A program made the position numbers and the translations under genes. A model generated the notes under the pieces. It saw nothing but the letters and a program-made list of their open reading frames with translations. It was not told where the DNA came from and made no database searches. DNA of 64,000 nt from Rufibacter tibetensis (GTDB taxonomy: Bacteria > Bacteroidota > Bacteroidia > Cytophagales > Hymenobacteraceae): NCBI RefSeq assembly GCF_001310085.1, contig NZ_CP012644.1, forward strand, positions 1 through 64,000. Direction: 5' to 3'. This document shows, one piece after another, positions 42,170 through 51,923 of this stretch (its first letter is position 1; each line of letters begins with the position of its first letter).

Positions 42170-44200
42170 TCACCTGCTCAGAGGCATCCAAACGGACATT
42201 TCTGAATGGCCCCTGTTCCCCCAGGCATAGTAAGGGATCAGTCTTACCTGCACCGACTGGTTACCTCTGGCAACCTCTCTGTAAAGCTGGTTTTCCCAGT
42301 TGCCGCTGGAAGAAAGCTTCGCTTTCCCCTCTAAACCCATGACGTCACTATTCGCAATCCGCATAAGCTTAGGTTGAAACTCGATGTCAGCAGGGAGGAC
42401 CAGGTCAAATACACTCTTGTCCATTGGGAAGTCCACCGACTCCACACAGTACACGACAGGCCCGCGTTTTACGGCTACCTGGTTGCGTGTCTCCTCTACC
42501 AATGGGTTAGCCTCCAGTAACCTGGCCTGCATGGGGATTATCAATTCCACGTTATCCCCTTTGGACCATTTACCGCTTACCTCGACATACCCACCCGGCG
42601 CCGTTTTAGCATCATAGGGCTTCCCGTTCACTAAGATTCTAGCATCCTTGCTCCAACCTGGTATGCGCATGAAAAGGGAAAAAGCCCTCTTTCTGGGAAC
42701 TTGGTCCAACCGAACTTTTATGTTGCCGTCCCAGGGGTAATTTGTTTCCTGGCTTAGCTTTAGCTCGGAGCCATCCTTGAATTTCGTCGCAAGCCTGCTC
42801 CCCCCATACAGGTTAAACCATACTCCCTTATCAGATATACTATAGGCATAGTTGTTCACTTCGGCAACTGTCCGGACAACATTGGGAGGGCAGCAGTTGG
42901 ATAAGCCGATATAACCCACCCGGTCTTTGGACCAGCGCTGCCGGAACGGGAGGTCATCAGAGTAAGCGAGCGGGTTGGTATACAGAAACTCTTTTCCGTT
43001 CATACTGATCCCGGACAACACACTGTTGTACAAAGCAAGCTCCATGATGTCGGCATACCGCGCTTCCCCAGTCAATTGAAGCATCCGCCAGTTCCAGAGC
43101 ACGTTCCCGATGTTGGCACAGGTCTCATTGTGTGCCGTATAATTGGGCAGCTGATAGTCACGGCCAAAGGCCTGATGGATTTTCTGCACCTCTTTCGGAT
43201 CATAGGAAGTGCCATCCGGGGACACCCCGTCGTAAAGGGAACCCAACCCCCCGGTTATGTACATTTTCCTGTGCACCACGTCATCCCACATTAAATTCAA
43301 GGTAGAAAGCAAGGATTTATCGCCGGTTTCCGCATATACGTCCGCTACGCCGGCATAAAGGTAACTGGCTCTTACCGCGTGCCCCATGGCTTTTTTCTGT
43401 TCCCGGAAAGGTATCCTGTCCTGGTTATCGTCCGTTCCGTCTTTGCTGTAACCCCTTATATCAATGAGGTTTTTGGCGAGTTCAAGGTATTTCGGGTCTT
43501 TCGTGGTACGGTACATTTCCACAATCCCCATGTAATGCGATGGGCAGATAGCGTTGCGGGCTAACTCTGGGGAGGCTGTTTTATAGTAGTTGTACAGGAA
43601 GTCAGTAGCCTTGATGGCAACATGAAGCAGGGAAGATTTACCTGTGGCCCGGTGATGCACGCAAGCCGCTGTCATCAGATGGCCCAGGTTATAAGCCTCA
43701 AAATTCACTTTATCCTGAAAAGCGGAACCTGCCCCCTTGTTATTTATTTTCTGAATGATGGCAGGGGTATAAATATAGCCATCCTCCTGCTGGGCTTTGG
43801 CAATAACGGCAATCGCCTTGTCCATTTCCTGATCCAGTCTTGGATCTTTGGTGATAGCATAGGTAGCAGCCAGGGATTCCAGCACCTTGTAAAAGTCACC
43901 ATCATGAAAAGAGGGGCCCGAATGCTCACCCTTGGCCAACCCTGCTGCAATCTCGAAGTTCCTAAATGAATGGCTAACCTCTGCATTATTGTATAGTTGC
44001 CATATATTCGGCACCATGGCCTCTTTGCACACTTTGAAGCGATCCGCCCAAAATCCTTGCGTCCACGTGACATCGCCCATGTCCACGCTCCTTAATTTAG
44101 CAAAAGAGCTACCAGAAGTATTCACCAGGCTTTTATCCTGTGCCTGAAGGGAACTACCTAATAGCATAATTCCCACCAGGACAACACCACACTTTTTCAT
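42170..44200 (-). CDS. GH127 (DUF1680) beta-L-arabinofuranosidase-like enzyme
   Basis: Exported (signal MKKCGVVLVGIMLLGSSLQA) (alpha/alpha)6-barrel enzyme of 676 residues. The cysteine/zinc catalytic centre of GH127 is complete: AHNETCAN (Glu359, Cys361) and SNCCPPNVVRT (Cys436, Cys437), matching the Glu/Cys/Cys-Cys set known in the bifidobacterial beta-L-arabinofuranosidase. FHDGDFYKVLESLAA and YITGGLGSLYDGVSPDG are further family blocks. In pectin loci, GH127 members act on beta-L-arabinofuranose or, in the B. thetaiotaomicron RG-II system, on aceric acid as I recall it. Either fits the context. Two beta-sandwiches close the protein. It is followed 45 bp later by the third PL1. Confidence 0.92.
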   Translation of the reverse strand: MKKCGVVLVGIMLLGSSLQAQDKSLVNTSGSSFAKLRSVDMGDVTWTQGFWADRFKVCKEAMVPNIWQLYNNAEVSHSFRNFEIAAGLAKGEHSGPSFHDGDFYKVLESLAATYAITKDPRLDQEMDKAIAVIAKAQQEDGYIYTPAIIQKINNKGAGSAFQDKVNFEAYNLGHLMTAACVHHRATGKSSLLHVAIKATDFLYNYYKTASPELARNAICPSHYMGIVEMYRTTKDPKYLELAKNLIDIRGYSKDGTDDNQDRIPFREQKKAMGHAVRASYLYAGVADVYAETGDKSLLSTLNLMWDDVVHRKMYITGGLGSLYDGVSPDGTSYDPKEVQKIHQAFGRDYQLPNYTAHNETCANIGNVLWNWRMLQLTGEARYADIMELALYNSVLSGISMNGKEFLYTNPLAYSDDLPFRQRWSKDRVGYIGLSNCCPPNVVRTVAEVNNYAYSISDKGVWFNLYGGSRLATKFKDGSELKLSQETNYPWDGNIKVRLDQVPRKRAFSLFMRIPGWSKDARILVNGKPYDAKTAPGGYVEVSGKWSKGDNVELIIPMQARLLEANPLVEETRNQVAVKRGPVVYCVESVDFPMDKSVFDLVLPADIEFQPKLMRIANSDVMGLEGKAKLSSSGNWENQLYREVARGNQSVQVRLIPYYAWGNRGHSEMSVWMPLSR

Positions 44201-44362
44201 ACACGTCTTTTTTTGATGGATTAACTAGGTTTGCAGGAATGCCACACCGCCAGCAGGCTTACTGATTGCAGAGCCAGCACAGTTTCGAAACCATTTTTGG
44301 TTAACTGGTAAAGTCAGTTGCATTACCTTTTGGATTTGTTGGGAAGCAACAATCAGCTTTTG

Positions 44363-45904
44363 TCAGCGGCTAACTTTATTCCTTCCCTTTTCTGTAAACT
44401 TATCCTGTAAAAGGGAGATCCTGTTTTCACCGAAGAGCTTTGAAACCAGGAAGCCAACAAGAAAAATGGTGGTGGTTCCAATCACGATTGCCAGGTTTGC
44501 ATGGAAAGGGCTTTTGAAACTCACCCAATCCCCATCCGCAAAATACACTGGCGACAGGCTAGCCCAGCAGATAACTAAAATCCCTGCCACAACGCCTATG
44601 CCTGCATCAAAACTCTTTACTTTCCGGGAGAAAATCCCCAGCAAGAACAAGCCCAGCATGCCTCCACTGAAAATAGATGACAGGGCCCACCAGGCATCCA
44701 ATGCACTTTTAACCCTTGTCATAGCCAAGGCAGCCACAATACCTAAAATCCCCATCACCAAAGAAGCTAGGTACATGGATTTCATCGACTCGCGGCCAGA
44801 GGCACTCTTGTGGAAGAAGCGTTTGTAGTAGTCCACTGTGATAACGGTGGCAGAACTATTGATACTGGTGGAAACAGTACTCATGCCCGCCGCAAAAATG
44901 GAGGCAATCAGAAGTCCTGTTATGCCAACAGGCAAGCCATGTACAATAAAGTGGGGAAATACTTTATCTGCCATCCCTGAAGCCCTAAGCGAAGCAGGCA
45001 GTAGTCCTGGCTGCGCCTGATAGTAGGCGAACAGTGCCGTGCCTATAAAAAAAAACAAGAGTGAAATAGGCACATAAAGTAAACTGCCCAGCCAGGTAGA
45101 GAATATGGCCTCTTTTTGAGTTTTAGCAGTAAAATACCGCTGAACATAATTTTGGTCTATACCATAGTTCTGCAGATTGATAAACAATCCATATACCAGT
45201 ACCACCCAGAAAGTTGAATCAGACACGTTGGCACTGAAACTTCCCAAGCTAAATTTATCGCTCGCGCTGGCTATCTCGAACAACTGCGTCACCCCGTCTG
45301 GCATGGAAAACAAGATTATTCCTACACAAGCCAGGGCGCCTACAATCAGGATGATTCCCTGCACAGCATCCGTCCATATCACCGCCTCTATCCCCCCCAT
45401 GACGGCATACAGCATGACACAGACGCCCGTCACTATGATGATGGCTGGTATGCTCCAGCCGAACAGCGCATTCATGGGAAGGGCCAGCAGGTACATGATG
45501 GCGCCCATGCGTGCCACCTGGGTGAGCAGGTAGCAGACAGAACCGTACACCCGGGCCCATGGACCGAAGCGAGTCTCCAGGTAATGATAAGCTGATATGC
45601 TGTCAATACTTCTGTAGAGTGGCACAAACAGCTTTACAGCAACAAAGGACGCGAAGGGAATGGATAAGCTAAAAACAAAACCATTCCAGTTTGACATATA
45701 AGCATTCCCAGGCAAGGCCAGAAAGCTTATACTACTTACGAAAGTGGCGAAAATAGACATTCCCACCGCCCAGGAAGGCAACCTGCCTCCTCCCGTGGAA
45801 TATTCACTGGCGGAACGTTTTTTAAAGTAGAAAGAGCACCCAAACAGGACCATGCCCACTAGGTAGGCGATGATCACGAGTAAATCTACTAAAGGCAGCG
45901 TCAT
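44363..45904 (-). CDS. Sodium:solute symporter (SSS/SLC5 family), likely sugar or sugar acid
   Basis: Inner-membrane symporter of 513 residues with about 13 hydrophobic segments. The SSS family pattern is clear: YLVGMVLFGCSFYFKKRSAS, EYSTGGGRLPSWAVGMSIFA, the GIEAVIWTDAVQGIIL signature, DQNYVQRYFTAKTQKEA and FAAGMSTVSTSINSSATVIT. Its start overlaps the end of the aldolase gene by 4 bp (ATGA-type coupling), so they are translationally linked. The substrate is probably the monosaccharide handled by the adjacent fucose isomerase, or a keto-sugar acid handled by the aldolase. SSS members next to DHDPS-type aldolases often carry sialic or related keto acids, so both options remain open. Confidence 0.92.
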   Translation of the reverse strand: MTLPLVDLLVIIAYLVGMVLFGCSFYFKKRSASEYSTGGGRLPSWAVGMSIFATFVSSISFLALPGNAYMSNWNGFVFSLSIPFASFVAVKLFVPLYRSIDSISAYHYLETRFGPWARVYGSVCYLLTQVARMGAIMYLLALPMNALFGWSIPAIIIVTGVCVMLYAVMGGIEAVIWTDAVQGIILIVGALACVGIILFSMPDGVTQLFEIASASDKFSLGSFSANVSDSTFWVVLVYGLFINLQNYGIDQNYVQRYFTAKTQKEAIFSTWLGSLLYVPISLLFFFIGTALFAYYQAQPGLLPASLRASGMADKVFPHFIVHGLPVGITGLLIASIFAAGMSTVSTSINSSATVITVDYYKRFFHKSASGRESMKSMYLASLVMGILGIVAALAMTRVKSALDAWWALSSIFSGGMLGLFLLGIFSRKVKSFDAGIGVVAGILVICWASLSPVYFADGDWVSFKSPFHANLAIVIGTTTIFLVGFLVSKLFGENRISLLQDKFTEKGRNKVSR

Positions 45905-46854
45905 AGGTTAACCGTGCTTTGATACTGCCCCTGCATGTTACTCTTGATTTCTTTCAGGTAACCCCTTATCTTCAACTTCTCCTCTGCCTGGTAACTTTGA
46001 TGAGGCTCTGCCATGAAATCACTACAGATGCCCAAAACAGAAAGAGCCGCTTTCACCCCTTTCAAATAACTGGTGCCACAGCTGCTCACTGTATACAGGT
46101 GCGAGCTAATCTCCAGCACATGGTTTTGCAAGGTGCCAATCAGTTCAAAGTCCTTGGTTAAGGCTGCCTCATACAGATCCACATACAACTGGGGGAATAA
46201 ATTGGCCCCTCCATTCACCCCTCCATGGCCCCCCATCAATACCGCCTCGGCCGTTACCTCCTCAGGGCCGATTAACAGCGAGAAATCAGGGTTGTCTTTC
46301 AAGGCATTGCACATTAACTGGAAGTAAACGGTATTCCCGGAGCTATCCTTCAAACCGACTACATTGGGGTGTTTTGCGATTGCTTTTACTGTTGCCGGCG
46401 CAAAGCTCACCTTTGTATGGGAAGGCATGTTGTACAGGAAGAGCGGCAATGGAAGCCGATCGGCCAGATGCTTGTAGTAGTGGACCAGTTCGTCCTGGCT
46501 TGGGGTAAAGTAGTAGGGAGGAGCGGATACAACTGCCGCAGCACCGGCTTCAGCTGCCGTATTGGCCAGCCGGAGGCTTTCCGAAACAACGGTATCTGTG
46601 ATGCCCACAAGTACCGGCACACGCCCCGCTACCTGCTCACAGGTGCGCTTCACCAGCTCATGCCGCAAGTGATAGCTTAGATTCGGGGCCTCTCCTGTGG
46701 TTCCTAAAATAAACAACCCATGTACACCTCCCCCTAAAATGTGCTCAATCAGTTTTTCCAATCCATTTACGTCAAGCGCATCATTGCTCAATAGAGGCGT
46801 TACCATCGGAGGTACAATTCCTCTTAGGGGCGTAGGTAGCTTTTCCTGTTTCAT
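45901..46854 (-). CDS. DHDPS/NanA-family class I aldolase
   Basis: Cytoplasmic TIM-barrel aldolase/synthase of 317 residues. The Schiff-base Lys is K169 in VVGLKDSSGN, the catalytic Tyr is Y141 in FLYNMPSHTK, and the carboxylate-binding motif is GTTGE (51-55). The family includes dihydrodipicolinate synthase, N-acetylneuraminate lyase and 2-keto-3-deoxy-sugar-acid aldolases. A lysine-biosynthesis role is unlikely, because it is fused by overlap to a sugar symporter gene and lies 20 bp after fucose isomerase. An aldolase for a 2-keto-3-deoxy acid derived from pectin (Kdo- or DHA-like, or deoxy-fuconate/rhamnonate) is the best guess. Exact substrate cannot be told from the sequence. Confidence 0.88.
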   Translation of the reverse strand: MKQEKLPTPLRGIVPPMVTPLLSNDALDVNGLEKLIEHILGGGVHGLFILGTTGEAPNLSYHLRHELVKRTCEQVAGRVPVLVGITDTVVSESLRLANTAAEAGAAAVVSAPPYYFTPSQDELVHYYKHLADRLPLPLFLYNMPSHTKVSFAPATVKAIAKHPNVVGLKDSSGNTVYFQLMCNALKDNPDFSLLIGPEEVTAEAVLMGGHGGVNGGANLFPQLYVDLYEAALTKDFELIGTLQNHVLEISSHLYTVSSCGTSYLKGVKAALSVLGICSDFMAEPHQSYQAEEKLKIRGYLKEIKSNMQGQYQSTVNL

Positions 46855-46874
46855 TTCTTAAATTTTAACATAGG

Positions 46875-48665
46875 TTAATACAAGGTTCCATAGCTTTGGC
46901 AAGCCCGGTAATCAGCTCCCTCTGCCTCCATGCCAAATGCGGCCCAGGCACTGGGTCTGAAAATATTTTCTTCTGTTATGTTATGCATACAAACCGGGAT
47001 GCGCAGCATGGAAGCGAGGGTGATCAAATCCGCTCCAATATGACCGTAGCTGATGGAACCATGGTTGGAGCCCCAGTTCGCCATGACGGCATAAGTATCC
47101 CGGAAAGCGCCTCTCCCAGTCAGACGGGGCACAAACCAGGTAGTGGGCCATGTTTTATCCGTGCGTTGGTCAAGGGTGTTATTTACCTCTTCCGGCAAGT
47201 CAATTGTCCACCCCTCTGCAATCTGCAGCACCGGCCCTAACCCTTTGATTAGGTTTACACGTGACATGGTAACAGGCATACCTCCTTTCGTCAGGAACTG
47301 AGAGGAATACCCCCCTCCCCTGAAATACTCCAGTGTCGCAGGATACCAGGTAGTGGCGGCTAAGCATTCCTGGGCCTCCCGTTCACTTATTTCCCAGAAC
47401 GGCTTCATGGCAGGCTTTCCCTCCTGATGCTGTTGGCCTGTCCCGTCCAAAGTGCAGGAGCCTGAGTTGATCAAATGCAGAAAGCCATCTTTTGCAACGC
47501 CCTCCAGTTTATATCCTGTTACCCGCTCCACAGCCTCTGGGCTCCAGTAGGTTCTTACATCAGCAAATATCTGAGCGGTATTGCTTAGAAGATGCCCAAA
47601 GAGCATGCTCACACCGTTCAGCGAATCATTTTCGGTAGCTACTACAAAGGGCTGACGAATGCCATTCCAGTCAAAGGAGGAATTAAGGATCGCCTCACTG
47701 AAATCACCGTTTGGCAAAAAGTCTGTCCATTGGCGCTGCCCTTGGAAACCTGACGCAATGGCATTATGCCCTAACGCCTCCTCCCCATATCCCATCGCCT
47801 TGAGTTGGGGATTGCCAATCATCAGATCACGTATAATGATCGTCATTTTAGCAACAAACCCCCAGTCACTGTCCTTTTGATTCCGGGATTTTTGCTTGTC
47901 ACCAGGATTGAAGTCTGTTCCTTCCTGACAGTTTTCCTTTATCCAGGAGATGGCCTTCTCAAATTCATCCTGGTCGAAAATGCCCTGCTCTATCCGACGG
48001 AGTACTTCCATGGAATCGACATACTCCGTTCTCATTCCCAGGAAAGATTCAAAAAAACCGGCGTCTACGATTGATCCCGCGATCCCCATGGATACTGAGC
48101 CAATTGACAGATAGGATTTCCCGCGCATGGAAGCAACTGCCAACCCTGCTTTCGCAAACCGCAACAGCTTCACCTGTACATCCTCCGGGATAGTTGTATC
48201 ACCAGTATCTTTCACATCCTTACCGTAGATGCCAAATGCGGGCAAACCTTTTTGGTTGTGCCCGGCCAGCGCAGCAGCCAGGTAAACAGCCCCAGGACGC
48301 TCCGTCCCATTGAAGCCCCATATCGCTTTTGGCGTGTGAGGGTTCATGTCTATAGTCTCCGTGCCGTAACACCAGCAAGGCGTTACCGTGAGCGACACCC
48401 CCACCCCTTCCCGTTCAAACTTATCAGCAGCCATGGCTGCCTCTGCCACACCGCCTATACAACTATCAGCGATTATACATTCTACTGCAGTGCCATCCGC
48501 ATGCCTAAGGTTTTCGTGAAAGAACAGGGCAACTTGCTGCGCCATAGCCATCGTGGTTTCTTCCAACGACTCCCTGATTCCGCCTAAGCGGCCATCGATG
48601 ACAGGACGTACTCCGATCTTTGGCTTTGCGCCAACTAATCTTCTCTGATACGGGGGGTTCTTCAT
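46875..48665 (-). CDS. fucI: L-fucose isomerase
   Basis: Cytoplasmic isomerase of 596 residues, full length for FucI (E. coli about 591), converting L-fucose to L-fuculose and usually also acting on D-arabinose. Recognisable blocks are [75 protein letters not shown] (containing the metal-binding Glu and Asp), [20 protein letters not shown] and the C-terminal [11 protein letters not shown]. It heads an operon with the aldolase (20 bp) and the symporter. Fucose would come from the GH29 fucosidase in this locus. Fuculokinase and fuculose-phosphate aldolase are not in the window. AraC regulator 1 is divergent upstream. Confidence 0.96.
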   Translation of the reverse strand: MKNPPYQRRLVGAKPKIGVRPVIDGRLGGIRESLEETTMAMAQQVALFFHENLRHADGTAVECIIADSCIGGVAEAAMAADKFEREGVGVSLTVTPCWCYGTETIDMNPHTPKAIWGFNGTERPGAVYLAAALAGHNQKGLPAFGIYGKDVKDTGDTTIPEDVQVKLLRFAKAGLAVASMRGKSYLSIGSVSMGIAGSIVDAGFFESFLGMRTEYVDSMEVLRRIEQGIFDQDEFEKAISWIKENCQEGTDFNPGDKQKSRNQKDSDWGFVAKMTIIIRDLMIGNPQLKAMGYGEEALGHNAIASGFQGQRQWTDFLPNGDFSEAILNSSFDWNGIRQPFVVATENDSLNGVSMLFGHLLSNTAQIFADVRTYWSPEAVERVTGYKLEGVAKDGFLHLINSGSCTLDGTGQQHQEGKPAMKPFWEISEREAQECLAATTWYPATLEYFRGGGYSSQFLTKGGMPVTMSRVNLIKGLGPVLQIAEGWTIDLPEEVNNTLDQRTDKTWPTTWFVPRLTGRGAFRDTYAVMANWGSNHGSISYGHIGADLITLASMLRIPVCMHNITEENIFRPSAWAAFGMEAEGADYRACQSYGTLY

Positions 48666-49219
48666 GTATCTAAATCATGTTTGTTGCTTCACTGGACCTA
48701 GGGGCCCAATCTGAACCATTAAAATTAGCGGCAAAAAGCATGGGGACACTGTCTGTTCTTTTCCAATAACTATAGGATATTATCATATATGGAAATAAGG
48801 AACACTGTGTCCTTCTGTTGCTTACAACAATCTTCAGAAGGGAAGACGCCATCCTCCATTTTCCTATCCTTCAATAAGACCGCTTGAACTAAACTGGATT
48901 TACCCTTCAGATTGAGGGGTTAACTTTCCTTGGTGCATTCTCTCCATTGCACCATGGGACCGGTAACTCACCGGAACTGATTTAACCCTCTTTTATACTC
49001 ATTATTTTACTAATAAAAAGAATTTTCCCTTATAAACATACTGTAAGTTCAAAATTTATTTATGGGAGTTGAGTTAAAGCATATTTATTGCTATATTTTC
49101 AATTATTAACCCTTCTTAAATAAGTTTCTGAATAACAAGCAAACATTGCCTGGTTAAAAACTAAATTCCTGACAGGACTTTACAAAAGATTACACTGAGA
49201 GTTTAAACATCTTAAAACC
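48666..49219. promoter_or_regulatory. Divergent control region between fucI and AraC regulator 1
   Basis: This 554 bp region has no gene. For the plus-strand regulator, TTG at 49069-49071 is followed after 20 nt by TATATTTT at 49092-49099, a fair Bacteroidota promoter. On the fucI side, a GGACAC-containing element occurs in opposite orientations at 48744-48758 and 48799-48812 (the second includes the palindrome ACACTGTGT), flanking an A/T-rich core, as an operator pair might. No GCAGGAT repeat is present. Confidence 0.5.
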
Positions 49220-50089
49220 ATGAAGCCGCATTTTCACAAGGTCCCGGTAGAATTGCAGAGTTCTTTCAATATAATGCATAAACTACAGCCTGACTTTGGG
49301 TCAGTATGGCACTTTCATCCTGAGTTGGAACTCCATTACATTATAAAAGGGGAAGGCGTCAGGTTTATCGGAGACAACATTGATAATTTTTCCGCCGGGG
49401 AAATGATCTTACTGGGAGAGAACCTGCCCCATACGTGGCGCTGCAAAGAAGACTACTTTCAGGGGGGGGCGAGGCAGAAAGTGGAGGCGATTGTCATTCA
49501 GTTTCTGCCATACTGCCTGGGGCGTGATATTCTGAACTTACCAGAAGCATACCTGATTCCAAAACTATATGAAAAGGCTAAAAAAGGGCTTGTGATCAAA
49601 GGTGAAGCAAAAAAGCGAATAGCCGATTTGATGACAAGGGCCGTAGAAGCAAAAAATTTAGACCGGCTGATTCTGCTTCTCTCGGTGATAAAGGAACTAG
49701 CTGAGACAGAAGACATAGAAACGATCACTTCCGAACATGTCTTTTACAAATCAAATGAAATCGAAACTGAACGGCTGAACAGGGTTTGCTCTTACACCTT
49801 GTCCAATTTCAAAAAAGAAATCAGTTTAGAGGAGATTTCGTCTGTAGCCAATCTCAGTATAACCTCTTTTTGCCGTTACTTTAAGATGATGACAAAGAAA
49901 ACATATAATGATTTCCTAACAGAGATCAAGATAAGCCATGCCTGCAGGGCTTTGGTGGAAGATAAGCTTTCCACTGAAGTTATCTGCTTTGACTGTGGGT
50001 TTAACAATGTGTCTAACTTCTATCGGCATTTCAAGAAAGTGATGAATATGACACCACTTGAGTACAAAAGAAAGTATCTGAATACCTGA
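49220..50089 (+). CDS. AraC-family transcriptional regulator 1
   Basis: Regulator of 289 residues with an N-terminal cupin-like sugar-sensing domain (FHPELELHYIIKGEGVRFIG; AGEMILLGENLPHTW) and a C-terminal AraC/XylS double helix-turn-helix (about 190-285). The first helix pair includes SLEEISSVANLSITSFCRYF, and the second the family signature FDCGFNNVSNFYRHFKKVMN then MTPLEYKRKY. It is divergent from fucI and convergent with GH28. It is a candidate activator of the locus, possibly through the tandem GCAGGAT sites, since AraC proteins touch two major-groove segments about 10 bp apart. A G8 tract at 49462-49469 (codons 81-84) lies in the cupin part. A second regulator of the same layout lies at 62177. 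Confidence 0.94.
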   Translation: MKPHFHKVPVELQSSFNIMHKLQPDFGSVWHFHPELELHYIIKGEGVRFIGDNIDNFSAGEMILLGENLPHTWRCKEDYFQGGARQKVEAIVIQFLPYCLGRDILNLPEAYLIPKLYEKAKKGLVIKGEAKKRIADLMTRAVEAKNLDRLILLLSVIKELAETEDIETITSEHVFYKSNEIETERLNRVCSYTLSNFKKEISLEEISSVANLSITSFCRYFKMMTKKTYNDFLTEIKISHACRALVEDKLSTEVICFDCGFNNVSNFYRHFKKVMNMTPLEYKRKYLNT

Positions 50090-50269
50090 CCCTGCATTTC
50101 CCAACTATTCCCCATTCCCAGGACCCATCGCTTCCACCATGGTTCTGGTAAGAAAACTAAACCCTGATCCCAATGGGAATGCACTAAGAAGGGCCAGACA
50201 TGCCTTTTCCCCTGATAAAAGCTTATAAATTAATATATACCTGTTCGCAACCCCTAAATCAGCTGCCCC

Positions 50270-51700
50270 TTATTGTTGTCTCTTATTATAGACTTCCACA
50301 AAGTCCATGGGCTTGTCCTCGGTTTGAATCCTTACATTTTTCAGCAGCAGATTATCTACGTACTGAAACCTTGCCCCTTCTTTCGCTTGAATACTTATAT
50401 CCTCTAAAATAACGTTTTCAGCATGCGCTAAAGGCCAGCCCAGGAAGCTGATGGCTTTCCCGGAATTAGTGGCATTTACATTTCTGATGGTTATGTTCCT
50501 GTACTTTGGAGTTGCTTTATAGAAGGGCACAAGGATATTCTGCCATTCATCCAGGTAGTCTTTCCCGTCAACTTTCCGAAAGGAATAGTCAATCACAGTG
50601 CCCACGTTTTTAATTTCCCAGCCTTCATGGGTGATGTTCTCTATAACTCCACCACGGCCGGGACGAGGCTTGAATTTTATTGGGGCTTGGTTTCCATCGG
50701 CTTTGCAGTTGCGCACCATTACATTCTTTATTCCCCCTGCTGTTTCCGTTCCAAGGGAGACACCTCCGTGACCGGTCCCAAAAAAGCAATTCTCAATTAA
50801 AACATTCTCTGTAGGCATGTTCACGCGCAGCCCATCGGATCCTCTTCCTGATTTGATGGCAATACAATCGTCGTCCACAGAGATAGAGCAGTTACGAATG
50901 ATGATATCATTGCTGGAATCCACATCTATCCCGTCAGTACTGGCGGCTTTCTTACCTTTTTCAAGAATAGGATTGTAAATGACCACATCTGTTACTTTTA
51001 TGGCGTCGCTATAACAGATATGTACTGTCCAAAAGCCTGAATTCCTTAAGTTGACCCCCTGTATCTCTGATGCTGAGACTTTATCAAAAAGTATAAGCCG
51101 GGGTCTAGGCACATGCCAATCAATCAAATCACCGGGCACTGTCTTTGATAAGCTGTCTCGCTTTGTCCAGTAATCTTCCCACCAGTAATAACCTGAGCCA
51201 TCTATAGTGCCTTCTCCGTATATCTTTACATTTTTAGCCTGAATTGCATTAACAAAGGCAGAGGGCCAGTTCATCTCAATGCCGGCAATCCGGGTATTTA
51301 CTAATATCGGATAATTTTCCAGGCCTGCCACGGCTCTCAGCTTAGCCCCTTTGTCCACCTTTAGGTGAACGTTCTCCTTCAGGAAAAGGGCACCGGAGGA
51401 AAAAACACCGTTTGCAACCAGCACGGTACCGCCACCAGCCGCATGGCAATGATCAATCGCCTTTTGGAGAGCTTTTGTATTTACGGTGACAGAATCTCCT
51501 ACGGCACCATACTGGGTTACATCGTATATTCTTCTGCTGCTATCCCCTAGCGGGGCAGCTGCCTGTTTTATACAGGACGCCAGCAGCATGGCACCCCACA
51601 CAATAAGCCACGCTAACCGGTGTTTTCTTGTGATGCGTGCAGCCTGTGGGCCGTTGCCAGGGAGGCTGGCGGTTTTCCTATTCTGATTGGGGAACTTCAT
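50270..51700 (-). CDS. GH28 polygalacturonase-family glycosidase, lipoprotein
   Basis: Right-handed beta-helix glycosidase. The frame extends to 51793, but the ATG at 51698-51700 (MKFPNQNRKT) is chosen. It places a signal and lipobox LLASC about 40 residues in, giving about 476 residues. GH28 hallmarks are GIDVDSSNDIIIRNCSIS, the catalytic-Asp block DDCIAIKSG, and GTGHGGVSLGTE in place of the usual SGHGxSxGS; ITIRNVNATNSG is a late helix rung. It hydrolyses alpha-1,4-galacturonan, or rhamnogalacturonan or exo-galacturonide ends. A neighbouring GH105 argues for exo- or rhamnogalacturonan-type activity. It is the last gene of the block starting at GH105, but a 223 bp gap separates it from the propeller gene. 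Confidence 0.93.
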   Translation of the reverse strand: MKFPNQNRKTASLPGNGPQAARITRKHRLAWLIVWGAMLLASCIKQAAAPLGDSSRRIYDVTQYGAVGDSVTVNTKALQKAIDHCHAAGGGTVLVANGVFSSGALFLKENVHLKVDKGAKLRAVAGLENYPILVNTRIAGIEMNWPSAFVNAIQAKNVKIYGEGTIDGSGYYWWEDYWTKRDSLSKTVPGDLIDWHVPRPRLILFDKVSASEIQGVNLRNSGFWTVHICYSDAIKVTDVVIYNPILEKGKKAASTDGIDVDSSNDIIIRNCSISVDDDCIAIKSGRGSDGLRVNMPTENVLIENCFFGTGHGGVSLGTETAGGIKNVMVRNCKADGNQAPIKFKPRPGRGGVIENITHEGWEIKNVGTVIDYSFRKVDGKDYLDEWQNILVPFYKATPKYRNITIRNVNATNSGKAISFLGWPLAHAENVILEDISIQAKEGARFQYVDNLLLKNVRIQTEDKPMDFVEVYNKRQQ

Positions 51701-51923
51701 GATAACCGATATTGCCGTTGCCTTCAGTGTTCCAGGAGCAGTTGATCCCGGTTTTGCACCAGATCCGCTCTCTGTTAGTTGGATAGGATTCATGGGAGGT
51801 GTTCTCGATCGTTACGGGTGAGGAAGGGTATCCGAAGCCCAGGACTGCACTGCTTGCGCAAAAAAAGCCCCGCTTTATGGAGAACAGGTACAGACCAGGG
51901 ATTCCATGCCTCCTGCCCATGAT
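51701..51923 (-). other. Gap with a possible small reading-frame remnant
   Basis: An open frame on minus (to 51920) reads SPVTIENTSHESYPTNRERI and then IWCKTGINCSWNTEGNGNIG. It runs past the chosen GH28 start in another frame. It looks protein-like but matches nothing I recognise, and could be the tail of a lost gene. Confidence 0.25.
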
